In this document: positions 6,521 through 8,516 of the stretch, piece after piece
How positions within the stretch are numbered: the first letter of the stretch is position 1
Layout: every line of letters starts with the position of its first letter
NCBI GenBank assembly: GCA_003643935.1
Contig: QMLJ01000035.1
Location: forward strand, 1-8,516
Source of the DNA: Deltaproteobacteria bacterium
GTDB lineage: Bacteria > Desulfobacterota > Desulfomonilia > UBA1062
DNA length: 8,516 bases
Reading direction: 5' to 3'
Position numbers and translations under genes: made by a program
The notes under the pieces: generated by a model
What the model saw: only the letters and a program-made list of their open reading frames with translations
Told to the model about the DNA's origin: nothing
Databases searched by the model: none

Positions 6521-7651
6521 TTAACCTCGTTTCTGATGTATGATGTTTTGATACACCCTAACAAATTGTTTTACAACACTATCCCATGTGACCATGTTCT
6601 CTAGTCTATACCTTTTTTCTTCCAGGTTACTTGGATTTATATTTCCTCTAAGTGCTTTTACAATACTTGCTGCAAGGTCTTCAGGTTTGTCAGGTCTGAA
6701 GAGATAACCGTCTACCTCATGTGTTATCCAAGGCCTGTTTGCATCTATATCTGTGACAACAGGTATAAGGCCAGCTGCCATGGCCTCTAGCAGAGATATT
6801 GATGTACCGTCCATCAGGGATGTGGAGACATATACCCGGGCTAGATTCATTAAGAAGGCTATCTCTCTATTTTGAACTCTTCCTTTAAACTCTATCCTGT
6901 CTGAGACGCCCATCTCATATGCCAGCTTTTTGAGGTAGGTATCCATTGAACCCTGCCCTACTATAATAAATCGTGCATCAGTTACTGAAGCCGTTACATA
7001 AGGGATGGCCTTTATAAGAGTATCTATGTTGTAGATAGGTTCAAGGTTCCTTGTTGATATGACTATATTCCCCCTTTTCTCCCCTCTGAGGGCAAAGAAG
7101 GCATTATCTACACCAAAAGGTATAGTTTCTGAGTTTTCAAGTCCGGTTGTACTTCTCATTATTTCGGATACAACAGTAGTCCTGGTTGAGAGCCTTACAG
7201 CTAGATTGAAAAGTAGGCCGATAAAAGGCTTCTTAGCTATCCTGATGTCCATACCATGGGCTGTATTTACTACAGGTAGGCCAGTTATGAAACCTGCAAC
7301 AGAGGCTATTAGTCCTGTTGGGACAATCCAGTGCCCGTGAATTATATTGGGCCTTTGTTTCAAGATAATCTTTATGGCGTTTATTGTGCCTGATATCATG
7401 TACACAACCATGGCAAGGTTGGGCACTTTACCCGACTGGCCAAGTGGTCTATTACCGCTTGGATACCAGAAACGATTTACCATTATTCCATCGAGTACTT
7501 CTTTAGAAGGGACATCTCTGAATATTTTAGGAGCGAGTACAATGACACTGTGTCCGAGTCTGTGAAGTTCTGAAGAGAGCCTGTGTATAAATATCCCCCT
7601 GTATGAACCTAGGCTGTCTGGAAAGCTATTGGAGATCATAAGTATTTTCAT
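6521..7651 (-). CDS. GT4-family glycosyltransferase (DGTS / RNLEPIYN type), first gene of the operon
   Basis: GT-B glycosyltransferase of 376 residues, full length. N-terminal landmarks are KILMISNSFPDSLGSYRGIF (2-21) with the glycine loop at Gly19, HGHWIVPTG (105-113) and NTAHGMDIR (129-137). The donor half has TIPFGVD (176-182), STRNLEPIYNID (199-210), IIVGQGSM (229-236), FKGRV (255-259) and MDGTSISLLEAMAAGLIPVV (280-299). In the E-x7-E motif the first Glu is Asp281 while Glu289 is kept, and the Lys normally found in the R-L-x-x-x-K-G loop is absent (Tyr207). Both changes occur together in a recognised GT4 branch, so it is probably active. It starts the operon, with TAAGG 4 nt before the ATG (7660-7656). 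Its product would act early in glycan assembly only if gene order follows pathway order, which is not certain. Confidence 0.92.
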   Translation of the reverse strand: MKILMISNSFPDSLGSYRGIFIHRLSSELHRLGHSVIVLAPKIFRDVPSKEVLDGIMVNRFWYPSGNRPLGQSGKVPNLAMVVYMISGTINAIKIILKQRPNIIHGHWIVPTGLIASVAGFITGLPVVNTAHGMDIRIAKKPFIGLLFNLAVRLSTRTTVVSEIMRSTTGLENSETIPFGVDNAFFALRGEKRGNIVISTRNLEPIYNIDTLIKAIPYVTASVTDARFIIVGQGSMDTYLKKLAYEMGVSDRIEFKGRVQNREIAFLMNLARVYVSTSLMDGTSISLLEAMAAGLIPVVTDIDANRPWITHEVDGYLFRPDKPEDLAASIVKALRGNINPSNLEEKRYRLENMVTWDSVVKQFVRVYQNIIHQKRG

Positions 7652-7788
7652 ATCGCCTTATATTATTATGCCTTTTCTTTTGTCCGAGGTCATACAGCAG
7701 CGAAGCTAAACTTTATCCTAACTTTCTGTTAGAAACTTTTCTCTATACCTGTTGAGTTCTTCTATTTTGGGCCTTCTGGCTTAAAGCT

Positions 7789-7810
7789 TATGCCTTGGCC
7801 CCTATGCCTT
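7789..7810. repeat. Short direct repeat TATGCCTT, 14-bp period
   Basis: TATGCCTT occurs at 7789-7796 and again at 7803-7810. The second copy runs into the CCTTAAGG palindrome. It is short and may be chance, but it is in the region where regulation of the minus-strand operon would be expected. Confidence 0.3.
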
Positions 7811-7873
7811 AAGGGCTTTTATCTCAATACATCCTAAACCCTGTCGGTCATTGTACCTCTTTTAATTACATTG

Positions 7874-7909
7874 ACCCTAAATCTATTGACATGTCAATCG
7901 ACTTTGGGT
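7874..7909. promoter_or_regulatory. 36-bp dyad operator over the acyl-CoA dehydrogenase promoter
   Basis: The core is a perfect 14-bp palindrome, ATTGACATGTCAAT (7885-7898), which contains the -35 box. Outside it the symmetry continues about the same centre (between 7891 and 7892): ACCC at 7874-7877 matches GGGT at 7906-7909, AA matches TT, and TC matches GA. In total 15 of 18 pairs match, with mismatches at 7878/7905, 7881/7902 and 7884/7899. The dyad covers the whole -35 element and spacer and touches the first base of the -10, so a bound dimer or tetramer would block RNA polymerase. A fatty-acid-responsive repressor is a reasonable guess, but I cannot name the family. Confidence 0.7.
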
Positions 7910-7914
7910 ATAAT
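7886..7914 (+). promoter_or_regulatory. Sigma70 promoter of the acyl-CoA dehydrogenase gene
   Basis: TTGACA (7886-7891), an exact 17-bp spacer and TATAAT (7909-7914) match the consensus at all 12 positions. Transcription would start near 7921, leaving a leader of about 46 nt. A promoter this strong would be on by default, which fits the repressor-type dyad that overlaps it. Confidence 0.85.
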
Positions 7915-7923
7915 AAAATAAAT

Positions 7924-7938
7924 TTCACGTCTTGTGAA
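7924..7938 (+). promoter_or_regulatory. Second inverted repeat just after the predicted start site
   Basis: TTCAC and GTGAA are separated by 5 bp, immediately downstream of the expected start site. It could be a second operator half or an RNA hairpin in the leader. The arms are only 5 bp and differ from the upstream dyad. Confidence 0.3.
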
Positions 7939-7949
7939 CATAGTCAGCT

Positions 7950-7956
7950 GAGGGGG
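7950..7956 (+). promoter_or_regulatory. Ribosome-binding site of the acyl-CoA dehydrogenase gene
   Basis: GAGGGGG lies 10 nt before ATG 7967. The spacing is slightly long but acceptable, and this ATG gives the normal acyl-CoA dehydrogenase N terminus. Confidence 0.6.
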
Positions 7957-7966
7957 TTTATATCAT

Positions 7967-8516
7967 ATGTCACTTCTTGATAAGTATTATACCCAGGAAC
8001 ATAGTATTTTCAGGGATTCAATCAGGCGTTTCTTTGAGAAGGAGGTAACACCGTACGCTGATCAGTGGGAGAAGGAAGGGATAATACCAAAGGAATTATG
8101 GAAGAAGTTCGGTGCTCATGGTTTTTTGTGCCCATGGTTACCCGAGGAATATGGTGGTGTAGGTGCTGATTTTTTGTATTCGTTCATTGAGGTCGAAGAG
8201 GCCGCAAAGACACATCTTGGTGGTTTTTTCTTCCCCTTGCATTCCGATATCGTTGTACCCTACATCTATAATTTTGGTAACGAAGAGCAAAAAAGACGAT
8301 GGCTTCCCGGTTGTGTAACGGGTGACATTATAACGGCTGTTGCCATGACTGAGCCTGGTGCAGGTTCTGATCTTGCGTCCATAAGAACGACTGCAATAAA
8401 AGATGGAGATGAATACGTCATAAACGGCCAGAAGACATTTATATCTAATGGTATAAACTGTGATCTGGTTATTGTGGCTGCAAAAACCGATCCAGAAGCC
8501 GATCCACCTTATACCG
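7967..8516 (+). CDS. Acyl-CoA dehydrogenase, long-chain (ACADL-like) type, 3' end outside the window
   Basis: FAD flavoenzyme that catalyses the first step of beta-oxidation, introducing the trans-2 double bond into acyl-CoA and passing electrons to ETF. The visible 183 residues begin MSLLDKYYTQEHSIFRDSIR and cover the N-terminal helical domain (about 1-120) and most of the beta domain. Diagnostic motifs are WLPEEYGGVGAD (residues 57-68), FGNEEQKRRWLP, the flavin/substrate signature AMTEPGAGSD (126-135) and INGQKTFISNG (152-162), where FISNG rather than WITN resembles long-chain enzymes. The catalytic Glu lies in the missing C-terminal half, so activity cannot be judged. The gene has its own consensus promoter and dyad operator and is transcribed away from the polysaccharide operon. 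Exact chain-length preference cannot be read from this part; branched-chain or medium-chain substrates remain possible. Confidence 0.93.
   Translation, partial: MSLLDKYYTQEHSIFRDSIRRFFEKEVTPYADQWEKEGIIPKELWKKFGAHGFLCPWLPEEYGGVGADFLYSFIEVEEAAKTHLGGFFFPLHSDIVVPYIYNFGNEEQKRRWLPGCVTGDIITAVAMTEPGAGSDLASIRTTAIKDGDEYVINGQKTFISNGINCDLVIVAAKTDPEADPPYT

Larger units (their letters stand above)
7652..7966. other. Divergent intergenic region (polysaccharide operon / acyl-CoA dehydrogenase)
   Basis: Of these 315 bp, the right part holds the acyl-CoA dehydrogenase promoter, operator and leader, listed separately. The left part (7652-7870) shows no gene. It has a small inverted repeat (TTTCT, GTT, AGAAA at 7723-7735), an 8-bp direct repeat TATGCCTT at 7789-7796 and 7803-7810, and a short inverted pair GGGCC (7769-7773) / GGCCC (7797-7801). 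I found no convincing minus-strand promoter for the operon, although one must lie here or act from a non-canonical site. Confidence 0.6.

Noticed and set aside
7665..7693. Possible minus-strand promoter before the first glycosyltransferase (ATGACC, 17 bp, CATAAT)
   Set aside because: The -35 matches only 4 of 6 and the start site would fall about 7 nt before the ATG, within the apparent ribosome-binding site.
7769..7820. Attenuator or terminator on the plus strand (GGGCC / GGCCC / GGGC followed by TTTTAT)
   Set aside because: Stems are 4-5 bp, no plus-strand gene lies upstream for it to terminate, and the acyl-CoA dehydrogenase promoter is downstream of it.
7871..7897. Bidirectional promoter using the palindromic TTGACA on the minus strand
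   Set aside because: The minus strand has no acceptable -10 box at 16-18 bp; the sequence there reads TCAATG.
1..8516. Mobile elements, CRISPR arrays, tRNA or rRNA genes, toxin-antitoxin or defence genes
   Set aside because: No spaced direct-repeat array, terminal inverted repeats, transposase or integrase motifs, RNA-gene landmarks or defence-type domains were seen on either strand.

Overview
The window looks like a piece of a Gram-negative bacterial chromosome with moderate GC content and heavy use of ATA (Ile) and AGA/AGG (Arg) codons. The DnaK sequence resembles those of Desulfobacterota (former Deltaproteobacteria) and related lineages. This placement is an impression from conserved blocks, not a computed phylogeny. 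I find no tRNA, rRNA, CRISPR array, insertion sequence or phage gene.

Layout: (1) 1-1599, plus strand: the C-terminal four-fifths of dnaK (Hsp70), cut by the window edge and interrupted by one in-frame TAG at 889-891 where a Glu codon is expected; the frame is otherwise intact on both sides. (2) 1600-1968: a gene-free convergent gap holding only weak inverted repeats. (3) 7651 down to 1969, minus strand: a compact five-gene surface-polysaccharide operon, in transcription order GT4 glycosyltransferase, GT4 glycosyltransferase, class I SAM methyltransferase, Wzx/MOP-type flippase, GT4 glycosyltransferase. The last three junctions overlap (14 bp, then two ATGA overlaps), so these genes are probably translationally coupled. 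(4) 7652-7966: a divergent intergenic region whose right half carries a perfect-consensus sigma70 promoter (TTGACA, 17 bp, TATAAT) overlaid by a 36-bp dyad that should be a repressor operator. (5) 7967-8516, plus strand: the N-terminal 183 residues of a long-chain-type acyl-CoA dehydrogenase, running off the edge.

The operon genes fit together as a sugar-assembly unit. Three cytoplasmic GT4 enzymes would add sugars to a lipid-linked acceptor, the methyltransferase would modify or cap a sugar, and the flippase would carry the lipid-linked glycan across the inner membrane. No polymerase, ligase, initiating phosphoglycosyltransferase or nucleotide-sugar biosynthesis gene is present, so the rest of the pathway must lie elsewhere. 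The acyl-CoA dehydrogenase belongs to fatty-acid beta-oxidation and is unrelated to the operon.

I see no clearly new multi-gene system. The items most worth a second look are the amber codon inside dnaK, the extended operator over the acyl-CoA dehydrogenase promoter, and the variant active-site motifs in two of the glycosyltransferases.
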